Source: JBFFMO01 sp037968515 (GTDB taxonomy: Bacteria; Myxococcota_A; Bradymonadia; Bradymonadales; Bradymonadaceae). From it: a DNA stretch of 21,149 nucleotides. Both the position numbers and the translations under genes were made by a program. The DNA lies in NCBI GenBank assembly GCA_037968515.1, contig JBBKVQ010000276.1, positions 1-21,149 on the forward strand. The letters are read 5' to 3'. The notes beneath the pieces were generated by a model, which was given only the letters and a program-made list of their open reading frames with translations, was not told the DNA's origin and made no database searches. Shown piece after piece: positions 7,162-15,234 of this stretch. Numbering within the stretch: position 1 is the stretch's first letter; the number at the start of each line of letters is the position of its first letter.

Positions 7162-8154
7162 ATGAAAGCTCTCCTTCTCTTAAGCGTTTTGGTCTCAGGA
7201 TGTTCTTTGTTCGACGATGTCGAACAAATCACCTTCCGCACCGGTGTGGACGCCGGGATCGACGCCTCGATGGATGTCGCTCAAGACTCAGAAGTCGTGG
7301 ATCTCGATGCCGATATTTTGATACCGGATACCGACCTCAGCGACGTGCAGTCCGATATTTCCGCGGACGTTGTTGAAGATGTAGTCGATGACGTCGTCGT
7401 GGTTACAGGCTGTGCACTCGAGGGATGTTTGGCCAACGAATACTGCGAACCGACCACGAATGAATGCGAGATTTCCGGGCTCTGTGCCACGGAAGGTTGT
7501 TCCCGTGGCCAAGTCTGTGATTATCGCGGGCAGTGCGGCGCCTGTGTGAACGACAACGATTGCGGAGCTGGAGCCACGTGCAATGCCGGCGTTTGTCGAT
7601 GTGCTGGTGTCCAAAACTACTGCTCGAATCCAAGCCTTCGCGACGACGCTTGTGTGGAAGCCACTTCGATCGAGGCCTGTGGTGACGACTGCGCGGCTTG
7701 TCCTACGCCCCCCGAATTCAGCATGTCCATTTGCACTGCGACCGGATGCGGTTTCGAGTGCAGAAGTGGCTACGTGAAGCGTGCCGGGGCCTGTATACAG
7801 GCGGGAATCTACTGCGCCAATCCAGGCGGATCGATCGGTGGGTCGTGTGACCCCGTGGCGCAAACTGGATGCGCCCCCGGACTGAACTGCACGGTGCGCG
7901 CAATCTCGATGAGTTCCTTCGAACGCGTGTGCTCACAGCCCTCCCAACTCCCCGTGGCCACCGAAGGTGAAAGCTGTATCGGCACTTCGGGTAAGGTCTG
8001 CGAACCCGCGTACGCATGTGTCCAAGGGGTGTGCAGACGCTATTGCGACATGGCTAACGCCGCAGGTTGCCGCGACACCCAATATTGCGCTCCCGCCCTG
8101 GCTCCGACGCCTGGCCTTGGTTTTTGCAACGACGACTGTTCACTCACGGACTGA
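7162..8154 (+). CDS. Cys-rich lipoprotein with Asp-rich linker
   Basis: 330-aa predicted lipoprotein. The ATG at 7162 is preferred over a TTG at 7153 because it sits directly before a compact signal peptide with lipobox LVSGC (Cys14). Residues about 30-75 form an acidic linker with repeated VDAG, DxD and SDVQSD elements, typical of Myxococcota lipoproteins. The rest has more than 30 cysteines in spaced pairs (for example CVNDNDCGAGATCNAGVC and CRRYCDMANAAGCRDTQYC). These resemble the EGF-like or Dickkopf-type Cys-rich modules common in this phylum and are probably disulphide-bonded outside the cytoplasm. No catalytic motif is seen. It lies 24 nt after the antiporter gene and 57 nt before the hydrolase lipoprotein gene, so it is probably co-transcribed with both. 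Function unknown. Confidence 0.82.
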   Translation: MKALLLLSVLVSGCSLFDDVEQITFRTGVDAGIDASMDVAQDSEVVDLDADILIPDTDLSDVQSDISADVVEDVVDDVVVVTGCALEGCLANEYCEPTTNECEISGLCATEGCSRGQVCDYRGQCGACVNDNDCGAGATCNAGVCRCAGVQNYCSNPSLRDDACVEATSIEACGDDCAACPTPPEFSMSICTATGCGFECRSGYVKRAGACIQAGIYCANPGGSIGGSCDPVAQTGCAPGLNCTVRAISMSSFERVCSQPSQLPVATEGESCIGTSGKVCEPAYACVQGVCRRYCDMANAAGCRDTQYCAPALAPTPGLGFCNDDCSLTD

Positions 8155-8211
8155 GCAGATTTTTCTGATGAGTTACTCAAGGTGCTCCAAGTAGTTGAAC
8201 GGAGTCGAGCA

Positions 8212-10155
8212 ATGAGAACGTTTTTAATCTGGGTGGTTTTACTTCTGGCAGCCTGCGACGACAGCACGTCTGAAGTCTTTGTTGATGCCGGCATGGATTC
8301 GGATGTCGCGACCGACGTTGAATCCTCCGACACGGCACCCGACGCCGAATCTATAACCGACCGCCTGCCCGGCGAGAGAAGTCCACGTCACCTAAAATGC
8401 GACCCGATGGACGCATATTTATGCGTTTCTCCGTGGCCCAACAACTCGTTTGCCGTCGCCGATTCGACCGACACAGGTATTCGCGTCGCAGTGCAGGTCG
8501 ACACACAGGCTCCCGGCGACACTGTTGATGCGCTTAACTATTCAGACGGTTTTTCAACCCTGAGCACGATGACCGTCGCATTCGAAGGCGACCTTGATTT
8601 GGCCACGTTGGGCGGCCCATACGGTGGAGCGATCCAGCTACGCCTGTCGCAAGCCGGCCCCAATTATGGCGAAGAAGTGCCGCTGCGAATTCTCGTCGAA
8701 AAACGCGTTGTGGATGGCGTCACCCAATCGTTGTTGGTGGCGCATCCGTTACGCCCGTTGCGACACGGCACAGATTATGTCGTCGTCGTAAACGACACCC
8801 TCAAAAGTACTCTGCCTCTGACGCCAGATCCTTTTACCAAAGCAGCGTTAGGCTTGAGTGACCCAACAACCAGCGAGGAAATCTCGATACGGGCCTACCA
8901 CGCTCCGACGCGGGCATTCTTGGCCGATCAAAATCTGGATCCTTCAAAAATACTGAAGGTCTGGGACTTCACCACTCGCTCGGCCACAAATCTTCAGGCC
9001 TTTCTACCGGCGATGATGCAAACCTCGGTTCAGGCCGTAAAAGCCGGCACGGTGAGCGTGGTCGTCGACAAGGTGTTTGTCCCCACCAACGGGGATATCG
9101 CACTGATCGTTGAAGGGCGATTAGAAGGTCTTCCGGACTTCCTCATCGAAGAATCGTTGAACCCTACTGGGCCGACTGTTCAAGGCACCACGAGCTCGCC
9201 GTTTCGAGTCTTGGTCCCAACCGGGACAGGTGATTACCACGCCGTGATGTATGGGCACGGAACGGGCGGGCAGCTAAACGATCCAGCTTTCGACACCACA
9301 TTGGCCGGCCTCGGCGTTGGAAAAGTGAGCCTTGAGTGGACCGGCTGGACTGACGCCGAACTGCCCCTGACCGCGATCGGCGTCAATGTGTTGCTCAAAG
9401 GTAGCTGGAAATCCACATCACGATTGCTTGTGGCCCTGGCTCACGGCGCCGCGATTCAAGAAGCGCTCGACGGAGTCATCGGAGACCTGGTGTCGACCAA
9501 CGAAATCAACGGCACGGTGAACCCGGCCGCGGGTCGACGACCTGATATGAACATCCCAATATGGACCGGCGGATCGATGGGCGGCACATTGGGTTTTGTA
9601 TACACACTCACAAATCCCGTAATAAATCATGCGGTGCTGAATGTTCCTGGCGCCGCTTGGACCCACTGGATCCCGGATTCTGAGACCTACAAGTTCTTTG
9701 AACTGATCCTCAAGCGAAACTATCCGACACGTTTTGAAGTCATCCACGGCATCGCGATTGCCCAACTGCTTTGGGACCCAATCGACGGCGGCGCCTACCC
9801 CATTCCCGACGGGTATATTGCGCTGATTCAAGAAAGCATTGGCGACCCCATCCTGCCCAACGCCGGAACAAATATGGTCGCCAGCGCGCTCAACGCGGTG
9901 CACATCGGCGAGGTGTTGCTACCGATCGTTGACCTGCAAAGCGCGGACGAAGCGATTGGGGTCACCGGCATCACCCAGTACAAAGTCTCGAGCGACGACG
10001 CGTTGGATATTCACGGATTCGGGGCCAAGGACGCCCCCGCTGGCGTCGCAGCCCGCAGCCAGATCCTGTCATTTGTACAGTCGGTTTGGGCTGGCGCACC
10101 CAAAATCGAAGTCCCCGTCGAGTGTGCCAACGGTAGCTGTGATTTCAGCAATTAG
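8212..10155 (+). CDS. Alpha/beta-hydrolase lipoprotein (VolA/bacterial lipase-like)
   Basis: 647-aa predicted lipoprotein. The ATG at 8212 is chosen because GGAG (8201-8204) precedes it by seven nt and a signal peptide with lipobox LLAAC (Cys15) follows. An Asp-rich linker (VDAGMDSDVATDV) comes next. The N-terminal half has CVSPWPNNSF and, about 35 residues later, SDGFST, the pattern I associate with the Bacterial virulence factor lipase N-terminal family (VolA-like). The C-terminal half shows an alpha/beta-hydrolase core: HGTGG (about 349-353, oxyanion region), nucleophile elbow GGSMGG with Ser455, likely acid in GDPILPN (Asp545), and likely base in DIHGFG (His601). It would be a surface or periplasmic esterase or lipase; the substrate is unknown. 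Residues +2 and +3 after the Cys are both Asp. It ends the antiporter gene group. Confidence 0.8.
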   Translation: MRTFLIWVVLLLAACDDSTSEVFVDAGMDSDVATDVESSDTAPDAESITDRLPGERSPRHLKCDPMDAYLCVSPWPNNSFAVADSTDTGIRVAVQVDTQAPGDTVDALNYSDGFSTLSTMTVAFEGDLDLATLGGPYGGAIQLRLSQAGPNYGEEVPLRILVEKRVVDGVTQSLLVAHPLRPLRHGTDYVVVVNDTLKSTLPLTPDPFTKAALGLSDPTTSEEISIRAYHAPTRAFLADQNLDPSKILKVWDFTTRSATNLQAFLPAMMQTSVQAVKAGTVSVVVDKVFVPTNGDIALIVEGRLEGLPDFLIEESLNPTGPTVQGTTSSPFRVLVPTGTGDYHAVMYGHGTGGQLNDPAFDTTLAGLGVGKVSLEWTGWTDAELPLTAIGVNVLLKGSWKSTSRLLVALAHGAAIQEALDGVIGDLVSTNEINGTVNPAAGRRPDMNIPIWTGGSMGGTLGFVYTLTNPVINHAVLNVPGAAWTHWIPDSETYKFFELILKRNYPTRFEVIHGIAIAQLLWDPIDGGAYPIPDGYIALIQESIGDPILPNAGTNMVASALNAVHIGEVLLPIVDLQSADEAIGVTGITQYKVSSDDALDIHGFGAKDAPAGVAARSQILSFVQSVWAGAPKIEVPVECANGSCDFSN

Positions 10156-10212
10156 GTCCACTAGCCGCTATCGACCGCTGCCAACGTCTGGTACGAAATA
10201 ACAACAAGATTC

Positions 10213-10265
10213 AAAAAGGGGTCGCCGAGTCTTGAGTTGGGGCACTCATTCCGGAAAAAGGGGTC
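10213..10265 (+). repeat. Direct repeat AAAAAGGGGTC before the polyphosphate kinase gene
   Basis: The 11-mer AAAAAGGGGTC occurs at 10213-10223 and again at 10255-10265, 42 bp apart. The second copy supplies the Shine-Dalgarno (AAGGGG, 10258-10263) of the gene at 10269. The first copy has no start codon at a useful distance. The rest of the 113-bp gap (10156-10268) holds no convincing promoter or terminator. Confidence 0.5.
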
Positions 10266-10268
10266 ATC

Positions 10269-11087
10269 ATGAAATCGACGAAGTGGCTTAGAGCCGACGG
10301 CAAAAAATTCAAACTCAGCGACGTTCCCACGAAGGGATCGACCGATGTGAAGGGTAAAAAAATCGACCGTGAAACGGCCGAACGGATTACCGAAGAGAAC
10401 CTGCTCAAGCTTAAAGAACTTCAGTTCCTGATGTATGCCGAGCACAAACACAAGGTTCTAGTGGTGCTGCAGGCCACCGATACAGGCGGAAAAGACAGCA
10501 CCATTCGCAAAGTATTTGGACCGCTAAACCCTCAAGGTGTCCGAATTCAATCGTTCAAACGGCCGACCGTCACCGAGCTTTCGCACGACTTCTTGTGGCG
10601 TATTCATGCGCACTCCCCGTCAAAAGGCCATATTCAGATCTTCAACCGTAGCCACTACGAAGACGTCCTTGTGGTGCGCGTTCATGACATCGTCCCAGAA
10701 GAAAAATGGCGCAGACGATACGACCATATCCGAAACTGGGAATCTCTTTTGGTCGACGAAGACACGACCATTTTGAAATTCATGCTGCATATTTCGAAAG
10801 ACGAACAAAAAGAGCGGCTTGAGGCTCGCCTTTCGGATCCCACGCGCCTCTGGAAATTCGAAAAAGGCGACCTCACAGAACGTCTGCATTGGGATGATTA
10901 TCAGGCCGCCTATGAAGAAGCGATTCAAGAGACTTCGACCAAAGACGCCCCGTGGTATGTGATTCCGGCGGACCGTAAATGGTATCGAAACTACGCGATC
11001 AGCACGATCGTTCGCGAAACGCTGGAATCTCTCAAAATGCAGTTCCCAGAACCCGAAGAAGGCCTCTCCGGGATTGTGGTGGAGTGA
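10269..11087 (+). CDS. PPK2-family polyphosphate kinase (class III-like)
   Basis: 272-aa cytoplasmic enzyme expected to move phosphate between polyphosphate and nucleotides. Walker A is ATDTGGKDST (69-78). Then come NPQGVRIQSFKRPT and HDFLWR (106-111). Walker B is IFNRSHYEDVLVVRVH (124-139). The lid region is RLSDPTRLWKF (187-197), and WYVIPADRKWYRNY lies near the C-terminus. The HDFLWR and FNRSxYEDVLVVRVH signatures fit the PPK2 subgroup commonly called class III, whose characterised members can use AMP and ADP. That assignment is by motif memory, not alignment. The ATG follows AAGGGG by five nt. The stop is four nt before the next ATG, and the next gene's GGAG lies within the last codons, so it starts a four-gene co-transcribed group. 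Confidence 0.92.
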   Translation: MKSTKWLRADGKKFKLSDVPTKGSTDVKGKKIDRETAERITEENLLKLKELQFLMYAEHKHKVLVVLQATDTGGKDSTIRKVFGPLNPQGVRIQSFKRPTVTELSHDFLWRIHAHSPSKGHIQIFNRSHYEDVLVVRVHDIVPEEKWRRRYDHIRNWESLLVDEDTTILKFMLHISKDEQKERLEARLSDPTRLWKFEKGDLTERLHWDDYQAAYEEAIQETSTKDAPWYVIPADRKWYRNYAISTIVRETLESLKMQFPEPEEGLSGIVVE

Positions 11088-11091
11088 GTAG

Positions 11092-12060
11092 ATGTTAGAC
11101 GAATCACCCGTTTTCTTGATGAGCCCGCCACGCAAAGACTGGACGATTCGAGGACGCTCGAATCGAAACTCTCAGGATGCTGACGCGCCCGACCCGCTAG
11201 CCGCGCGCCAAGAGTGGATGCAGTTGGCCGACGCGATTGTCGCTGCCGGTGGCGAAGTTGTTGTGGTTCCTCCCAATCCAAAGTTGAACCTCACTGGCCT
11301 GCCTTACACAGCTGAAGCCGGCGAGTTCTTCCTGAGGGGCCCCAAACATCACTTCATCTTGCCACGTATGAGCGCCCTTCATCGCCGCGATGAGGCGCAT
11401 TGGCTGGGGCTTTTTGTTGAACAACAACTGGACTGTACGACCGAACGGCCCACTGCAATCTGGGAGGCACAGGGCGACTGTATTCGGATTCTGGGAGGGG
11501 CCGCGGCCATCCACACCTTTGGTAGCGGGAAGTTTGGGCGCACAGAGGCGAAAGCTTATCAACAGGTCGCGTGGCGCCTGAGCCAAAGGCATATCCAAAT
11601 CCATTTCCATGCCGACCCGTGGTTTCACGGCAACACATTCCTGAATGTGTACCGAAACGCTTACCCTGCTCGCCTTGGCGAGCCAGGCCACCGATTGCGC
11701 GAGCTTATGTTGGTTTGTCCGGATGCCTTGATGCCCGGCGAGCTAGAACGCCTTCAGCGATTTGCGCCGTCAGTGGATATCGTACGGATCAGTGCCGAAG
11801 AATCGCGCGGTTACGATACAAATTCGCTTCAGGTCGGAAACACGATTCTTGCCAGTGACACAGTCTCGGACGTGGCCGAAGAGGCTTTCCGGTTGCTTGA
11901 ACTTGAGGTCGTTAAACTGTCCTTTAACGAACTCTTTGGAAAAGGTGGCGGCGCGCCGGTATGCTTGACGAACCGGCTCTGGGGTCTTCATCCATCAGAT
12001 GTACCCGAGGCGTATCGTTGGTCTTCTCAACCGACCATCGAAGGCCATACTGACCTCTGA
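11092..12060 (+). CDS. Amidinotransferase/DDAH-like guanidino-group hydrolase
   Basis: 322-aa cytoplasmic protein of the guanidino-group modifying superfamily (arginine deiminase, dimethylarginine dimethylaminohydrolase, amidinotransferase). Motifs in family order: FLMSPPRKDW near the N-terminus; TAEAGEFF (73-80); WEAQGD (124-129), an ExxGD-type element; HFHADPWFHGN (171-181), containing the catalytic-type His173 and Asp175; SLQVGNTIL (245-253); and GGGAPVCLTN (285-294) with Cys291 as the nucleophile. A full Cys-His-acid set is therefore present. Size and the FHxD/GGGxxxC pattern suit DDAH-like hydrolases producing citrulline or ornithine plus an amine, but the substrate cannot be named. The ATG is four nt after the PPK2 stop, with GGAG at 11081-11084. 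The next gene's start lies eight nt after its stop. Confidence 0.82.
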   Translation: MLDESPVFLMSPPRKDWTIRGRSNRNSQDADAPDPLAARQEWMQLADAIVAAGGEVVVVPPNPKLNLTGLPYTAEAGEFFLRGPKHHFILPRMSALHRRDEAHWLGLFVEQQLDCTTERPTAIWEAQGDCIRILGGAAAIHTFGSGKFGRTEAKAYQQVAWRLSQRHIQIHFHADPWFHGNTFLNVYRNAYPARLGEPGHRLRELMLVCPDALMPGELERLQRFAPSVDIVRISAEESRGYDTNSLQVGNTILASDTVSDVAEEAFRLLELEVVKLSFNELFGKGGGAPVCLTNRLWGLHPSDVPEAYRWSSQPTIEGHTDL

Positions 12061-12067
12061 GGTTCAT

Positions 12068-13693
12068 TTGAAATACTTGCCGCTTCTGTTCTTGTTCTTC
12101 TGCGCGTGCTCAGACGACAAAAAGCCCACCGCCGCTTTGGTGGCGGACACAGGGGTCGACAGCGCCGTGGTACTCCCGGAACCGATCCAATTTGGAGCCC
12201 TCGGAAGTCTTACGAAACCGGAAGGTAAGCGAAGTTTCAGGTTCGGCGCAGCCACAGCTGGCGCCCAAATCGAAGACGGACTCAAAAGTAACGACTGGTA
12301 TTTCTGGACACTTCCGGAAGACGACGGTGGTTTTGGCAAAGGCGAAGCCTTTGTGGGCGACGCGGTGCGGGGATATTCAAATGCGCTCAAAGACGTCGAT
12401 TTAATTAAAAATACTAATTTAGACGCCTATCGATTTACCGTGGAGTGGTCACGAATAGAACCCCAGCGTAACCAAATCGACGAAGCCGAACTGGCGCATT
12501 ATTCGGAAATAATCGACAAATTAAAACAGGTCGGCGTCACGCCGATGATCACCGTTCATCACTTTTCTAGTCCGATTTGGGTCGATGATTTCAGGCAAGA
12601 TGAGTGCGACGCTGAAACACCAATAACCGACCAAAACCTCTGCGGTTGGGCCCACCCTGTGGGGGCCGAAGCCATTATCGAAGAACTTGCAGAGCACGCA
12701 GCATTACTGGCTAAACGGTATGGCGATAGGGTTGATGAGTGGTGCACTCTGAACGAACCGATCAACTACTTATTGGCCTCGTACGGCATCGGTTTGTTTC
12801 CGCCGGGTCGCAGCTATTTGCTAACGGATTTCGAGGCGTTGGTAGATATCTACCGAAACTATTTACGAGCACATATTGCGATCTACGACGCGATCAAAGC
12901 CAACGATTTGATTGATGCAGACGGCGACGGAATCGCCGCTGACATTGGTCTGAGTCTTTCGGTGATCGACCTGGTTCCCACGCGTATGGGCTCGATCAGC
13001 GACAACCCGGAAGATATCGCGGCACGCGATAGAATTGAGTACATCTATCATTATCTTTACATCGACAGCATTAAAAACGGCAATTTTGATAAAGACTTAG
13101 ACGGAAACCCTGACGAAGAACATCCGGATTGGAAAGGCAAACTAGACTGGCTTGGAGTCCAATACTATTTCCGAACCGGTGTATCCGCGACCCCTCCTTT
13201 AATCCCAAGACTAAATTTAATATTCTGTTTTGATCGGTTTGACCTCGGCTCGTGCCTTGAGCGCGAGGATGAAACAAAATGGGTGCCCACCATGGGCTAC
13301 GAATATTATGAGCCCGGTCTTTATAACGTTCTGAAGACGATGGGTGACCGCTACCCCGCATTGCCATTGGTCGTAACCGAGGCCGGCATCGCCACGAACG
13401 TCGGTGAACGACGGGCCGAGAACATCGTGAGGACGCTAGAACAAATTGATCGCGCGATTCAGGAAGGAGTGGACGTCCGCGGCTACTACCACTGGAGCCT
13501 GATGGATAACTTCGAGTGGGCCGAGGGATACCTACCCAGATTTGGGCTCTATACCGTTGATTTAAATAGCTATTCTCGCACAGCCACCAAGGGCGCCGAG
13601 GTCTACGGCGACGTCGCAAAACAACGATTGATCACGCCCGCACAGCGGAGCACGTACGGTGGGCTTGGCCCCATGACTCCCGAGGTCGAGTAA
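12068..13693 (+). CDS. GH1 family beta-glycosidase, predicted lipoprotein, TTG start
   Basis: 541-aa glycoside hydrolase family 1 protein. I place the start at TTG 12068, because GAGG (12059-12062) lies five nt upstream and a short signal peptide with Cys14 (FFCAC) follows. The ATG at 11999 would overlap the previous gene by 62 nt and put 23 non-signal residues first. The (beta/alpha)8 barrel spans about residues 56-520. Family landmarks: FRFGAATAGAQIEDG (glycone-binding Gln), YRFTVEWSRIEP, VHHFSSPIW, WCTLNEP (acid/base Glu230), VVTEAGIA (nucleophile Glu438, with EAG in place of the usual ENG), YYHWSLMDNFEWAEGY and RFGLY. Both catalytic glutamates are present, so it should be active as an exported retaining beta-glycosidase. 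The sugar specificity is unknown. The lipobox is imperfect (Phe at -3). Its stop overlaps the next ATG by one base. Confidence 0.87.
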   Translation: MKYLPLLFLFFCACSDDKKPTAALVADTGVDSAVVLPEPIQFGALGSLTKPEGKRSFRFGAATAGAQIEDGLKSNDWYFWTLPEDDGGFGKGEAFVGDAVRGYSNALKDVDLIKNTNLDAYRFTVEWSRIEPQRNQIDEAELAHYSEIIDKLKQVGVTPMITVHHFSSPIWVDDFRQDECDAETPITDQNLCGWAHPVGAEAIIEELAEHAALLAKRYGDRVDEWCTLNEPINYLLASYGIGLFPPGRSYLLTDFEALVDIYRNYLRAHIAIYDAIKANDLIDADGDGIAADIGLSLSVIDLVPTRMGSISDNPEDIAARDRIEYIYHYLYIDSIKNGNFDKDLDGNPDEEHPDWKGKLDWLGVQYYFRTGVSATPPLIPRLNLIFCFDRFDLGSCLEREDETKWVPTMGYEYYEPGLYNVLKTMGDRYPALPLVVTEAGIATNVGERRAENIVRTLEQIDRAIQEGVDVRGYYHWSLMDNFEWAEGYLPRFGLYTVDLNSYSRTATKGAEVYGDVAKQRLITPAQRSTYGGLGPMTPEVE

Positions 13694-15234
13694 TGCGAAT
13701 ACGAATCGAACACCCCTGTGTTTACCTTGGGCCCGACGGCACCAAGACGGACTGCCTCTTAATCGACGAAGCCAGAGTGGTGGCTGTTGGAGAGCAGGCA
13801 AAATTAGGTCCCGTCGATCGGACGGAACGGCCCGAAGGTCGATGCGTCATGCCTGGTTTGATCGATTCTCATATCCATCTTTGGGGGCTTGGCCTCCGTG
13901 CAGGTTCAGTCAGTCTCAGAGCCGCTAAGTCTACCCAAGAAGTGTACGGGCGACTCGCCGGGGCTCGTCCGGTGGGCGGTTGGGTTTTAGGCACCGATTG
14001 GGACCAAAACAACTGGTCGGATGGTCGAGAATTATCTCGTGAGGTGCTCGATGACCTGTTTCCTGCCACCCCTGTGAGCCTTCGTAGAATTGACGGACAC
14101 GCATGTTGGGTCAACTCGGAAGCTCTCAGGAGGGCTGCGATTTCGGACTCATGGACCCCACCGCCGGGCGGCGAGGCCTGGCGAGTAGGCGGAAAACCGA
14201 CCGGGCAACTCAACGGATGTTTAGTTGATGAGGGGATGAAACCTATAGAAGCAGTCATGCCGCCAGTGACCGAGGTCGACGACCTCGCGACGTATCTTGA
14301 AACGGCCCGACTCTTAAGAAGTTTCGGCATCACCGGCGCGCATAAGGCTTGGATGCCGATGGACCGACTGAAGATGTTGGAACGCCTTCGGGACTCAAAC
14401 GAACTGGGCCTGCGGCTTCACCTGCTCTTCGACTGCAACGACCCGACTCTGCAAATGCTTCTCGATCGTGGTCCGTGGTCCGACGATTGGATTTCAGCGC
14501 GAGGGATCAAGTTTTTTGCCGACGGTGCGATGGGCTCGCGCGGGGCAGCACTTCTGGATGATTACAAAGATGTTGAACACAGCGGTTTAGTTGTGGAAAC
14601 CCCAGAAACGATGAACCGAGACATCCCTCGATACGCTGCGCTGGGTTGGCAAGTCGCTGTCCACGCGATTGGCGACAGGGGTGCCCAAAATGTTTTGGAT
14701 GCATTCGAAAAGATCTCGGCCGCGGATCGTTTTAAAACACGGCCACGACTTGAACATGCGCAAATGCTCGACGACCGAAATCTGGACCGATTCGAAGAAC
14801 TGGGAGTGATCGCGAGTCTTCAACCCATTCATCTTTTCAGCGATGCGGCTTGGATTGAAGAAGCTTTGAGCCCAGAACAACTCCGCCGTCTTTTCCGCTG
14901 GAAAGATCTTGCCGCCGGGACTCGGCTTTCAGGTGGGAGCGATTTTCCAATTGAAGACCCCAATCCATGGCATGGGATTTCTGTAGCGATGACCCGTAAA
15001 CACGCCGGTGGGCAAGTGTTTCACGTGGAACAATGCCTGAGCCGACACGAAGCACTGAGCCTCTACACCACCGACGCAGCGTTTGCCGGGTTTGCCGAAA
15101 ACCATGTCGGACGACTTGATACCGGTTTTTTTGCGGACTTCTGCGTGCTGGATACCGACCCCTTTTTAGCGACGCCCGACGAGATCTGGGACACAAAATG
15201 CCTTGCCACGTTTTTGGCAGGCAGAGCTACCTGA
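13693..15234 (+). CDS. YtcJ-like amidohydrolase (amidohydrolase family 3)
   Basis: 513-aa metal-dependent hydrolase, close to the usual size of YtcJ-type proteins. An N-terminal small beta domain leads to GLIDSHIHLWG (metal ligands His60 and His62). Then come DGHACWVN (134-141), GIKFFADGAMGSRGA (271-285, Lys273 as the probable bridging or carbamylated lysine), VAVHAIGDRGAQ (321-332, His324), RLEHAQML (353-360, His355) and LSGGSDFP (412-419, Asp417). C-terminal residues (RLDTGFFADFCVLDTDPF) are the usual return to the small domain. The metal site looks complete. It lacks a signal peptide, so it should act in the cytoplasm on an N-acyl, amide or cyclic substrate that cannot be named. The ATG overlaps the GH1 stop (TAATG). 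It is the last gene of the PPK2-DDAH-GH1 group, and its stop abuts the stop of the opposite-strand gene. Confidence 0.9.
   Translation: MRIRIEHPCVYLGPDGTKTDCLLIDEARVVAVGEQAKLGPVDRTERPEGRCVMPGLIDSHIHLWGLGLRAGSVSLRAAKSTQEVYGRLAGARPVGGWVLGTDWDQNNWSDGRELSREVLDDLFPATPVSLRRIDGHACWVNSEALRRAAISDSWTPPPGGEAWRVGGKPTGQLNGCLVDEGMKPIEAVMPPVTEVDDLATYLETARLLRSFGITGAHKAWMPMDRLKMLERLRDSNELGLRLHLLFDCNDPTLQMLLDRGPWSDDWISARGIKFFADGAMGSRGAALLDDYKDVEHSGLVVETPETMNRDIPRYAALGWQVAVHAIGDRGAQNVLDAFEKISAADRFKTRPRLEHAQMLDDRNLDRFEELGVIASLQPIHLFSDAAWIEEALSPEQLRRLFRWKDLAAGTRLSGGSDFPIEDPNPWHGISVAMTRKHAGGQVFHVEQCLSRHEALSLYTTDAAFAGFAENHVGRLDTGFFADFCVLDTDPFLATPDEIWDTKCLATFLAGRAT

Noticed and set aside
8155..8211. Terminator between the Cys-rich and hydrolase lipoproteins (GCAGATTTTTCTG)
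   Set aside because: The stem is only three or four pairs, and the T-run lies in the loop, so it should not stop transcription.
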